DNA from: Cellulomonas sp. SLBN-39
GTDB taxonomy: Bacteria > Actinomycetota > Actinomycetes > Actinomycetales > Cellulomonadaceae
Assembly: GCF_006715865.1 (NCBI RefSeq)
Contig: NZ_VFOA01000001.1
Coordinates: forward strand, 620,001 to 684,000
Length of the DNA stretch: 64,000 nucleotides
Direction of reading: 5' to 3'
Position numbers and translations under genes: made by a program. The notes under the pieces are model-generated. The model saw only the letters and a program-made list of their open reading frames with translations, was not told where the DNA came from and ran no database searches. Shown here piece by piece: positions 9,249 to 17,500 of the stretch (its first letter is position 1; the number at the start of each line of letters is the position of its first letter).

Positions 9249-9274
9249 CGCCGCACCGCGCGGCGCACCACCAC

Positions 9275-10006
9275 GTGGCCCGGGGGCGGACGGCGGCACG
9301 ATCCGCCCGCTCCCGGGCCGCGGCCCTCTCCCCCCGGGGCGGGCGGGTGCGCGCCGCGCTCACCGCCCTCGTCGCCGGCGGGGTGCTCGTCCTGACCGGC
9401 TGCACGGGGCCCGCGCCCGACGCACCGGCCGCCGCACCCACGGCCACCGCCACGGCGTCCCCCGCGCCGGGCCGGACCGACGACGCGGCCCCGGCCGCCG
9501 TCCCGGACGTCCCCGTGCAGGACGCGTCCCTGGCGGCGCTGCAGGTGGCCGCACCCCCGGCCCCCGTCCGGGTCCGGGTGCCCGACCTCGACATCGACAT
9601 GCCGGTCGACCCCGTGGGCGTCCGGCCGGAGGGCGACATGGAGCTGCCCGAGGGCGCGGACCGCGCCGCCTGGTACCGCTTCGGCCCCGCCCCGGCCTCC
9701 CCCGCCGGCTCCACGCTGATCGCCGCGCACGTCGACTCGTGGACCACGGGCGTCGGCCCGTTCTCCCGGCTGCGGGACGTGCAGCCGGGAGCCCTGGTGG
9801 AGGTCGACGCGCAGGACGGTACGGTGCACACGTACCGGGTCAGCGACGTCGTCGCGGTGCCGAAGGACACCGCACCCGTCGGCGAGTGGTTCGACCGCGA
9901 GGGTTCGCGCCGCCTCGTCCTCGTGACCTGCGGAGGCGAGTTCCGCGAGGACGTCGGACACTATGCCGACAACGTCGTCGTCACCGCCGACCCGGTCGAG
10001 GGGTGA
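9275..10006 (+). CDS. Class F sortase-like lipoprotein
   Basis: The C-terminal about 150 residues form a sortase domain: VRVRVPDLDIDMPVDPVG, catalytic His in LIAAHVDSW, catalytic Cys in VLVTCGGEF, and a later Arg in EFREDVGHY. The N terminus has a hydrophobic stretch ending in the lipobox LTGC, then a Pro/Ala/Thr-rich spacer, so the enzyme is probably lipid-anchored outside the cell. Two GTG starts fit: 9275, and 9347, which gives a compact 19-residue signal; neither has a clear ribosome site. It follows the DUF4397 gene by 26 bp. Class F enzymes are often of unknown specificity, and the real substrate may lie elsewhere. Confidence 0.85.
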   Translation: MARGRTAARSARSRAAALSPRGGRVRAALTALVAGGVLVLTGCTGPAPDAPAAAPTATATASPAPGRTDDAAPAAVPDVPVQDASLAALQVAAPPAPVRVRVPDLDIDMPVDPVGVRPEGDMELPEGADRAAWYRFGPAPASPAGSTLIAAHVDSWTTGVGPFSRLRDVQPGALVEVDAQDGTVHTYRVSDVVAVPKDTAPVGEWFDREGSRRLVLVTCGGEFREDVGHYADNVVVTADPVEG

Positions 10007-10061
10007 CACCGTGCTGCAGGCCCTGCCCACGGTGGACCGGGCGACGGGTGAGGAGTGGTTC

Positions 10062-10715
10062 GTGACGGTGGCAGGTCCGCCCGCCGGGCTGCCGGGAGTG
10101 CCCGGCCCGCCCCCGGACGCCCCGCGCCCCGGCGCCACGGGCACCTCGACAGGTACCGCCACCGCCGACGGCGAGGGAGTCACCGAGCTGGGCCTGGCAT
10201 TCGCCGCCGGGGACGAGGACGCGGTCCGGGAGGCGTACCGGCGCTGGGCGACCCTCGTCCACACGGTCGCGCTGCGCTCGCTGGGCACGGTCGCGGAGGC
10301 GGAGGACGTCACCCAGCACGTGTTCGTCGAGGCGTGGCGGGGCAGGCACCGGTTCGACCCGCACCGCTCGCGACTGCCGGCGTGGCTGCTCGGCATCACG
10401 CGCAACGCGGTGGCCGACGCCCACGAGCGACGGGCCCGTGACGGGCGGCTGCGGGTGGCGACCGCGGCGGCCGAGCCGGAGCGGCTCGCCCCCGGGGTCG
10501 ACACGAAGGTGGTGGACCGTGTGGTCGTGCGGGACGCCCTCGACCGGCTCGGGGACCCGCAGCGTACGATCCTGCGGCTCGCGTTCTACGACGACCTGAC
10601 GCACGACCAGATCGCACGACGGATGGACCTGCCGATAGGCACCGTGAAGAGCCACGTCCGGCGGAGCCTGGCGCGACTGAGGACCGGATGGGAGGTGGAG
10701 GGTGTCGTCGAGTGA
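10062..10715 (+). CDS. ECF-type RNA polymerase sigma factor
   Basis: A 217-residue group IV sigma factor. Region 2 is AFAAGDEDAVREAYRRWATL through EDVTQHVFVEAWRG; region 4 is LGDPQRTILRLAFYDDLTHD followed by the helix-turn-helix IARRMDLPIGTVKSHVRRSL. The GTG at 10062 is chosen because AGGAG at 10051-10055 stands 6 nt before it; the frame is open further upstream. The last 14 bp overlap the anti-sigma gene. The pair resembles SigK/RskA of mycobacteria. Neighbouring sortase and DUF4397 genes make cell-envelope control likely. Confidence 0.92.
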   Translation: MTVAGPPAGLPGVPGPPPDAPRPGATGTSTGTATADGEGVTELGLAFAAGDEDAVREAYRRWATLVHTVALRSLGTVAEAEDVTQHVFVEAWRGRHRFDPHRSRLPAWLLGITRNAVADAHERRARDGRLRVATAAAEPERLAPGVDTKVVDRVVVRDALDRLGDPQRTILRLAFYDDLTHDQIARRMDLPIGTVKSHVRRSLARLRTGWEVEGVVE

Positions 10716-11487
10716 CATGCACATGCACGTGGACGACGAGGTGATCGCCCTCGTCGCCCTCGGGGAGGACGTCGCGTCGGACGCCGACCTGGCGCACCTG
10801 GCCTCGTGCCCGCGCTGCGCGCAGGAGGTCTCCGCCCTGCGCGGGGTCGTCGACCTGGCGCGCGAGGAGCGCGACGCACCCGCGCTCGTGGCCCCCGCGC
10901 CGCAGGTGTGGGACCGCGTCGCCGCCGAGCTCGGGCTCGCACCGACGGGCACCGGCCCGGCTGCCGCACCGGCCACGGCCGACCCGCCCGCGACGACCGG
11001 CGCCGCCGACCCCGCACCCCCCGCCCTGGCACCCGTGGTGCCCCTGCGGCGCCGGCGCACGTGGGCGTGGGTCGCCGGCGCCGCGGCCGCAGGGCTCGTC
11101 GTCGGCGGGACCGGCGCCTGGTGGGCCGCACGGCCGACGGACCCGGCCCAGGAGGTCGTCGCCCGGGCCACGCTCGACGCGCTGCCCGGCTGGGACGCGT
11201 CCGGCACGGCCGTCGTCGAGACGTCCGCGGACGGCTCGCGCGTCCTCGTCGTCGACCTGGACGACGCGACCCCGGACGAGGACGGCTACCGCGAGGTGTG
11301 GCTGCTGCGCCCGGACCTGAGCGGCCTGGTCAGCCTGGGGCCGCTCAGCGGCGCCTCGGCCCGGGTGCCGCTGCCGGCCGACCTCGACCTCGACGACTTC
11401 TCGGTCGTCGACGTCTCGCTCGAACCCCTCGACGGGGACCCCGCCCACTCGGGCGACTCGATCGTGCGGGGCCCGCTCGGCGCCTGA
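10702..11487 (+). CDS. Membrane anti-sigma factor (RskA-like)
   Basis: A 261-residue single-pass membrane protein. The N-terminal zinc-binding anti-sigma motif is HLASCPRCAQE (HxxxCxxC, about residues 33-40). A Pro/Ala linker leads to RRRRTWAWVAGAAAAGLVVGGTGAWW, the one membrane segment, and an extracellular RskA-type domain (WLLRPDLSGLVSLGPL). The GTG at 10702 has GGAGG 6 nt upstream (10691-10695) and lies inside the sigma gene, so expression is coupled. It should hold the upstream sigma factor inactive until an envelope signal triggers proteolysis. Confidence 0.92.
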   Translation: MSSSDMHMHVDDEVIALVALGEDVASDADLAHLASCPRCAQEVSALRGVVDLAREERDAPALVAPAPQVWDRVAAELGLAPTGTGPAAAPATADPPATTGAADPAPPALAPVVPLRRRRTWAWVAGAAAAGLVVGGTGAWWAARPTDPAQEVVARATLDALPGWDASGTAVVETSADGSRVLVVDLDDATPDEDGYREVWLLRPDLSGLVSLGPLSGASARVPLPADLDLDDFSVVDVSLEPLDGDPAHSGDSIVRGPLGA

Positions 11488-11489
11488 CA

Positions 11490-11528
11490 CCCCCGGCCGG
11501 CCGCACTCAGACCGCGGCCGGCCGGGGG
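11490..11528. terminator. Bidirectional terminator between anti-sigma and oxidoreductase genes
   Basis: A perfect 15-bp stem (11490-11504 with 11514-11528, CCCCCGGCCGGCCGC) with a 9-nt loop lies between two convergent genes. The loop side contains the oxidoreductase stop codon. Confidence 0.8.
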
Positions 11529-12214
11529 CTCCCGTCGTGCTCGACGCGCGGGGCCCGGGGCCGCCGGGCGTCCTGCGCGCCGAGCCGGGCGGCCGTGCGC
11601 AGCCACGCCTCGCGCGTCGCCGCGTCCTGGTGGCGGACCTCGGCGAACCGGGTCACGCCCGTGACGCGGACGCCGCAGTACGCGAGGACGGCGTGGCGCA
11701 GGGAGGTCTCGGCGGCGTTGCGGTAGCGCAGGCGGTTCCACCAGCGCGGGGAGTCCATGGTCATGACGATCCGCGCGGTGCGCCCGCGCAGCAGCCGCTC
11801 CCACCGACGCCCGGGCCCGTACCGGAACGCCGAGCCGGACAGGAACGTGCGGTCGACCCACGCCTTGAGCACCGCCGGGTAGGTGCCCCACCACTGCGGG
11901 AAGAGCAGCACGACGTGGTCGGCCCACCGCAGGTCGGCGACGTACCGGACGACGTCGGCCCCCAGGTGGGCGGTGCTGCCGTCGCGGGCCGCGCGCAGCT
12001 CGTCGATCGACGCCGGGTGGGCGGGGACGGGGTCGACGGCGAGGTCGACGACCCGGACCTGCGCGTCGGACGCGCCCTCGACGTAGGCGGCGGCGAGCGC
12101 GTGCACGAGGCTGCCGGCCAGCGGGTGGCCGACGACGACGAGGACACGCAGCGGCTCGCCGTCGACGTCCGCGGGACGGGTGCGGGGGTGGGTGCGGGGA
12201 CGGGTTCCGGGCAT
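11507..12214 (-). CDS. NAD(P)H-dependent flavodoxin-like oxidoreductase
   Basis: A 235-residue flavodoxin-fold protein of the NQO/MdaB/KefF type. VLVVVGHPLAGSLVHALAAA is the FMN phosphate-binding loop, WADHVVLLFPQWWGTYPAVLKAWVDR is the conserved second flavin region, and SGSAFRYG follows as in family members. These enzymes make two-electron reductions of quinones or similar electrophiles. The ATG at 12214 has AGGAG about 8 nt upstream. It lies 89 bp behind a MarR gene on the same strand, so regulation by that protein through the operators at 12758-12794 is likely. Confidence 0.88.
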   Translation of the reverse strand: MPGTRPRTHPRTRPADVDGEPLRVLVVVGHPLAGSLVHALAAAYVEGASDAQVRVVDLAVDPVPAHPASIDELRAARDGSTAHLGADVVRYVADLRWADHVVLLFPQWWGTYPAVLKAWVDRTFLSGSAFRYGPGRRWERLLRGRTARIVMTMDSPRWWNRLRYRNAAETSLRHAVLAYCGVRVTGVTRFAEVRHQDAATREAWLRTAARLGAQDARRPRAPRVEHDGSPRPAAV

Positions 12215-12303
12215 GGCGGAGCTCCTCGGGGTGCGGAGGGACGCTGCGCGGCGGTCGCCGAGCAGGAGGACGGGCGAGGCGGGAGCGCGCGGCGCGCCCC
12301 CGT

Positions 12304-12750
12304 TCAGCGCGGCGGCGGGCCGCCGAGCTTCTCCTGGACGCGGACGACGGCGGTGCGCAGCCCGGCGTGCAGGGCGTCGAGGTCGAGCGGGGGGTGGCCG
12401 CCGGTGAACGTGGCGGCGAAGTCGGCGTCGAGGCGCCCGCCGGCCTCGTCGACGACGCGCACCCCCGCGGGGGTCAGCCCGACGACGACGCGGCGTCCGT
12501 GGGCCGGGTCGGCGGACCGTTCGACCCACCCGCGCGCCTCCAGCGACGGCAGGTGCTTGCTGACGGCGGCCTTGGTGAGCATGAGGCAGCGGGCGAGCTC
12601 GGTGATGTCGGGCCGGTCGAGCTCGGCGAGCGTGGCGAGGTAGCGGTAGTCGCCGAAGGTGATGGCGTGCTCGGCGCGCAGCACGTCGTCGGCGTAGGCG
12701 TCGAGCAGGGCGACGAGCTCGTGCAGGGTCACGGTGATGCGATCGGCCAC
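12304..12750 (-). CDS. MarR-family transcriptional regulator
   Basis: A winged-helix regulator of about 148 residues. The recognition region is ITELARCLMLTKAAVSKHLPSL, and the wing contains DPAHGRRVVVGLTPAG, both typical of MarR. The GTG at 12750 is used; TTG 12762 and GTG 12735 are alternatives and none has a clear ribosome site. Two identical palindromes stand immediately upstream, and the first covers the alternative start, so autorepression is likely. Downstream is the oxidoreductase, which suggests sensing of a quinone-like or phenolic compound. Confidence 0.9.
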   Translation of the reverse strand: MADRITVTLHELVALLDAYADDVLRAEHAITFGDYRYLATLAELDRPDITELARCLMLTKAAVSKHLPSLEARGWVERSADPAHGRRVVVGLTPAGVRVVDEAGGRLDADFAATFTGGHPPLDLDALHAGLRTAVVRVQEKLGGPPPR

Positions 12751-12757
12751 GCGAAGA

Positions 12758-12794
12758 GTCAACCGGTTGACACTCTAGAAGTCAACCGGTTGAC
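12758..12794. promoter_or_regulatory. Pair of identical 14-bp palindromic operators for the MarR regulator
   Basis: GTCAACCGGTTGAC occurs at 12758-12771 and again at 12781-12794. Each copy is a perfect palindrome and the centres are 23 bp apart. Placement at the start of the MarR gene fits dimer binding and autorepression. Confidence 0.88.
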
Positions 12795-12932
12795 CAAACG
12801 AGGATCGCCCGGTCGGCCCGCGACCGCCGCCCGGAGCACACCGCCCCCGTCCGTGACCCCGCCCTGACCCGTCCTTCATCCTTTCGGGGCACCAGGGCCG
12901 GGTCCCCGCCCGGGCGGGGTTAGCGTTCCGCC

Positions 12933-13145
12933 ATGAACCCCCACGACCCGGCCAACGGCGTCCGCGCGTACCTGGACCAGCTCGACGGCAGCGTCGTGCG
13001 CGTGCGCACCGTCTCCGGCGGGGTCTACGAGGGCACGCTGCAGTGCCTCATGTCGGGCAACGTCGTGTTCGTCGGGCAGCCCGGCGCCGCCCCGTGCATC
13101 CGCATCGACGTCGTCGAGTCCGTCCAGCTCCTCCAGCGCCGCTGA
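12933..13145 (+). CDS. Small Sm-like (LSm/Hfq-type) protein
   Basis: A 70-residue protein whose core (DGSVVRVRTVSGGVYEGTLQ through NVVFVG, then IRIDVVESVQLL) has the strand pattern and GxxVxVxTxxGxxYxGxL signature of the Sm fold, found in Hfq and LSm RNA-binding proteins. It could also be another small beta-barrel. TAGCGT at 12921-12926 stands 6 nt before the ATG, fitting leaderless transcription, and there is no Shine-Dalgarno site. The fold call comes from pattern recognition only; RNA binding is not shown. Confidence 0.6.
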   Translation: MNPHDPANGVRAYLDQLDGSVVRVRTVSGGVYEGTLQCLMSGNVVFVGQPGAAPCIRIDVVESVQLLQRR

Positions 13146-13222
13146 CCGCACCCCCGCCCCGGGGCGAGGGGCCGCGCCCGAAACCGCTGGGCACCGCGGC
13201 AGGCGTGCGGCAGCATCGACGG

Positions 13223-13606
13223 ATGACGTCCGAGGACTGGGTCGAGCACCGCCGCGCCGGCGACCGCGAGCTGCTGGGCTGGGTGCGACCGCACGGCGAC
13301 GACGTCGTCGCCGTCGACCGCCTCGGCCGTGACGCGTCCGCGCCCGGGGACTGGCTCGCCGCCGAGGAGGCGCTCGAGGACCGCGGCCTGGGCTGGCTGG
13401 CCGACCTGTGGGAGCTCGAGCTCGACGACGGCACCGTCGCCCGCGTCCGGCTCGTCGAGGTCGACCCGACGCGCATCGTCGTCAAGGCCGACGACCTCGG
13501 CTCCGTGGACGTCCCGCTGACCACCTGGACCCTGCCGTTCCCGGCGCCGCCCGCGCTGCGACCCTTCGCGGGCGACGCCGGACGGCTCGACGGCCTGCCC
13601 GGCTGA
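13223..13606 (+). CDS. Conserved hypothetical protein, acidic
   Basis: A 127-residue soluble protein with no motif I recognise. It is Asp/Glu- and Trp-rich (LLGWVRPHGDDVVAVDRLGR; GLGWLADLWELELDDGTVAR; TTWTLPFPAPPALRPF). No signal peptide or membrane segment. CAGCAT stands 6 nt before the ATG at 13223, so it may be leaderless. It lies 77 bp after the Sm-like gene and converges on a lipoprotein gene with a 5-bp gap that contains a small CTCAGC hairpin. Confidence 0.6.
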   Translation: MTSEDWVEHRRAGDRELLGWVRPHGDDVVAVDRLGRDASAPGDWLAAEEALEDRGLGWLADLWELELDDGTVARVRLVEVDPTRIVVKADDLGSVDVPLTTWTLPFPAPPALRPFAGDAGRLDGLPG

Positions 13607-13611
13607 GCGCC

Positions 13612-14355
13612 TCAGCAGCCGTCCTCGCTGTACCGGCACAGCCGCAGCCACGCCTGCTGCGCCAGGTTGGTCACGACCCGCCGCGCCTCGCCCACGGGCG
13701 TGCGGTGCCCCGTCGTGGCCACGACCGTCACGGCCGTGCCCCGCCGGCTGAGCACGGTGTACGTGCCGAGGGCCTCGTCACCGGGCTCCGCCGCGGTCAC
13801 GAACCCGTGACCCTGCGCCCCCACGGCCACGTCCTCCAGCGCCGACTCCGCCGGGGCGTCGGCGCTCCCCGCGCAGTCCTCGAGCGCGGCGACGATCTCG
13901 GCGACCACGTCGACCGCCGTCTGCGCGTCGGGCAGCACGACGACCTGCTGCACACCCTGCTCGGTGCCGTCGTCGCCGTCGCCGTAGACCTGCGCACCCG
14001 TCGCGGTGAGCGAGTCCGGCAGCGCCAGCGCCCCGCACGCCGGGGGCAGCTGCCAGGTGGTCGCCTCCAGCGGGGCGACGCCGGCCGCCACGCCGGTGAA
14101 GATGCCGTCGGGCAGCAGCACGTCCGCCGTGAGGTCCGTCGGCACGCCCGGCTCGACCAGGCCCGTGCCGGCCGCCGACGCCGACGCCGTGGGTACGACC
14201 ACCTCGACCGCACCGGTGCCGCCGCCTGTGCACCCGGCGAGCAGCACCAGGGGCACCACCAGCGCCGCCCCGACGGGCGTCGCGCGCCGTCGCGCAGCGG
14301 GGAAGGACATCGTCGGCGCGGACGCCGGACGGACGGGACGGGACGTGCGGACCAT
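13612..14355 (-). CDS. Putative lipoprotein
   Basis: A 247-residue exported protein. The N terminus has basic residues, a hydrophobic stretch and the lipobox LLAGC, then a Thr/Ser/Ala spacer. The mature domain is about 190 residues with cysteines in PPACGAL, ALEDCAGS and, at the very end, LCRYSEDGC; these may form disulfides. The ATG at 14355 has GGAGGAG about 6 nt upstream. I do not recognise the family; it may resemble the sensor-domain (PknH-type) lipoproteins of actinobacteria, which is only a suggestion. Confidence 0.7.
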   Translation of the reverse strand: MVRTSRPVRPASAPTMSFPAARRRATPVGAALVVPLVLLAGCTGGGTGAVEVVVPTASASAAGTGLVEPGVPTDLTADVLLPDGIFTGVAAGVAPLEATTWQLPPACGALALPDSLTATGAQVYGDGDDGTEQGVQQVVVLPDAQTAVDVVAEIVAALEDCAGSADAPAESALEDVAVGAQGHGFVTAAEPGDEALGTYTVLSRRGTAVTVVATTGHRTPVGEARRVVTNLAQQAWLRLCRYSEDGC

Positions 14356-14558
14356 GGGGTCTCCTCCGGGGTCGGGACGCGGCATCACGGCCGACCGCCG
14401 TCGTGCACCTCGCACGCCGCGGACCCCCCTCGGACACCGCACCTGGTCCGTATTGTCCCGCTTCGTGCGGGTGCGCCGCACCGCCCGACCGCGGGACAGG
14501 CCCGCCCGACGCGCGCCCGCCGCCCCTCACCAGGCACGGCGCGAGCCGCGCGACGGCG

Positions 14559-17500
14559 TCAGGCCGTGCGGCGGCCCGCCCGCGCGACCCGCACGGCGGC
14601 CGCCCCGCCCAGGGTGAGTAGCGCCCCCAGCGCGAGGACGGCGAGCACGTCGGCCCCGGTGTCCGGCAGCCGGCCGGGTCCGGCGGAGGAGCCACCTGGC
14701 AGGCCCCCGCCGGTCCCGTCCCCACCCGGCGCGGCCGGGTCGGGGTCCGTCGGGCTGGGCTCGGTCGGGTCGGGATCCGTGGGCGCCGCGGCGACGTCGA
14801 CGGCCGACGTCAGGGTCACCAACCCGCCGGCCGTCGTCACCTGCAGGCGCACGACGAGCCCGTCGTCCGCCGCCGTCGGGGTGAACGTGGCGGCGTGCAC
14901 CGTCCGCACGGGCACGGCCGCGGCGGCCACGCCCAGCACGTCGGCACCGGGGGTGGCGGTCAGGGTCCAGCCGAGCGGCGTGGGTCCCCAGGTCGTGCCG
15001 TCGTCGCGCGAGACCGACCAGGCCACGGTCGCGTCGGCGGCGAGGACCTCCCACGCGAGCGTGACGGGCAACCCCGCGCGGGCGGCGACCACGGGCGGCG
15101 CGGGGTCCACGACCTGCGGCGGCTCGGCGACCCGCACGATCGCCGTGCCGGAGGTGACGGAGACCGGCCCGCCGACGAGCGTGGCCGTGGCGGTGGCCCG
15201 CACGAGGAGCCCGTCGTCCTCGGCCGTCGGGGTCAGGGTGAGCCTAGGACCGGAGCCGGCCGCGTCCCACGTGACGCCGTCAGCCGAGGTCTGCCATGTG
15301 ACGCCCAGCACGTCACCGTCCCGCCCCCGGCCTGTCACGTCGACGCCCAACAAGACGTCGCGACCTGGGGCCGTGCCGATCTCCCCCGGTGCGGCGCCTG
15401 GCGGAGCGTGGATGTCGCGGGGTGTCGACACCGTCGGCGGCACGAGCACCGTGAGCGTCGCCGGCGCGCTGGTCGCGGTGCCGTGCACGTTGGCCGCCAC
15501 GGCCCGGTAGCGCACGCCGTGCAGCTGGTCGGCACCGGTCACGGTCAGGCTCGTCCCGGTCGCCCCGACCACGTCGGCCCAGGCGCCGTCCGCGTCGTGC
15601 TGCCAGCGCAGCGCGGGCGTCGGCGTCCCGGTGACGGTCACGGTGAAGGTCGCGTCGTCCCCGGCGTCGACGGTCGCGCCCTGCGGGTCCACGGTGACCG
15701 CGGGGACCTCGTCGAGGGTGACGACGGCGGCCGCGGTGGCGACCTCCCCGGTCGCGCCGGTGTGGACCGCCCGCACCCGCAGGCCGTCGTCGCCCGGGCC
15801 CAGCGTGCGCGTGTAGGTCGCCGAGGTCGCGCCGGCGACGGGCGTCCACGCGGTGCCGTCCGGCGACGTCTCCCAGCGGACCGTCGGCGCGGGGTTCCCC
15901 GCCGACGACGTCGTGAAGGTCACGTCGTCGCCGGCCAGCCCGCGGACGTCGTCGGGGTCGGTGACGGACGACGGCCCGTGGTGCACCGTGAGCGTCGCCG
16001 GGGCGCTCGTCGCGGCACCCACGGCGTTGGTGGCGACGACCCGCACCTGCGTCCCGTCGTCGCCGGGCGCGACCCCGGCCAGGGCGAGGCTCGTGCCCGT
16101 CTCGCCCGTGCTGACCCACGGGGACGTCGGCGTCGCCCGGCGCTGCCAGTCGAGCGTCGGCGCGGGCGCGCCGGTGACCGTCACGGTGAAGGTCGCGTCG
16201 TCCCCGGCGTCGACGGTCGCGCCCTGCGGGTCCACGGTGACCGCGGGGACCTCGTCGAGGGTGACGACGGCGGCCGCGGTGGCGACCTCCCCGGTCGCGC
16301 CGGTGTGGACCGCCCGCACCCGCAGGCCGTCGTCGCCCGGGCCCAGCGTGCGCGTGTAGGTCGCCGAGGTCGCGCCGTCCACCGGCGTCCACGTCGTACC
16401 GTCCGGCGAGCTCTCCCAGCGGACCGTCGGCGCGGGGTTCCCCACCGCGGAGGTCGTGAACGTGACCTCGTCGCCCGCGAGGCCGCGGACGTCGTCGGGG
16501 TCGGTGACGGACGACGGCCCGTGGTGCACCGTCAGGGTCGCCGGCGCGCTCGTCGCGGAGCCGACGGCGTTGGTCGCGACGACCCGGACCTGCACCCCGT
16601 CGTCGCCCGGGCTCACGCCCGCCAGCGTGAGGCCCGCCCCCGTCTCGCCCGTGCTGACCCACGGGGACGTCGGCGTCGCCCGGCGCTGCCAGTCGAGCGT
16701 CGGCGCGGGCGCGCCGGTGACCGTCACGGTGAAGGTCGCGTCGTCCCCGGCGTCGACGGTCACGCTCTGCGGGGCGACGGTGACCGCCGGCGGCGTCTGC
16801 AGCTGCACGGACGCGCCGGCCGCGGCACCGTCGACCGCGCCGGTCAGCGTGACGTCCGAGGCCGGCATCGTGAACGTGGCGGCCGCGGACCCGGTCGCGT
16901 CGAGCGTCGCGTCGGCCACGGTGGTCGCGGCGCCACCCCACGCGACGGGTGCGTCGACGAAGGTGCCGAGGAGGGCCGCGGTCGGTGCCGCGCCGTCGGT
17001 CAGCGCGAGGCCGACCGTCACGTCGACGCCGGCGCCCGCGACCGCGGTCGACGGGTCGGCCGCGGCGACGAGGGTCGCGGCGGGCAGGATCGTGGCGCCT
17101 CCGGCGGCGTCGCAGCCTGTGCCCACGGCCGGTTCGGTGCAGCCCCACCAGGTGCGCAGCGCGGACGCGGCGCCGTGCAGGCCGTCGCGGACGCCGTTGG
17201 TGAGGTTGCCCGCGACGCGCGAGTCGGCGACCGTGCCGGCCGCCAGCCACAGCGCGGCGGCCGAGCCCGCGGGCCCGGTGACGACGTTGTCCAGCACGGC
17301 GGTGCCGGTGATCGTGGCCGTGCCGGCAGCCACGCGCAGCGCGGCACCCTGCGCCGGGGAGCCGGACGTCGACGTCACGGTGTTGCCGACGAACCGGGAG
17401 CCGTCGACGGTGACGGTCGGCGTCCCCCACGACACGTCGACCGCCCCGCCGACGACCCCCGACCCGCCGGTGGCCGTGCTGCCCTGCACCACCGAGTCGC

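Noticed and set aside
15638..16780. Possible CRISPR array because of regular repeats
   Set aside because: The repeats are 543 bp apart, in coding frame, and encode Ig-like domains; there are no short repeats with unique spacers.
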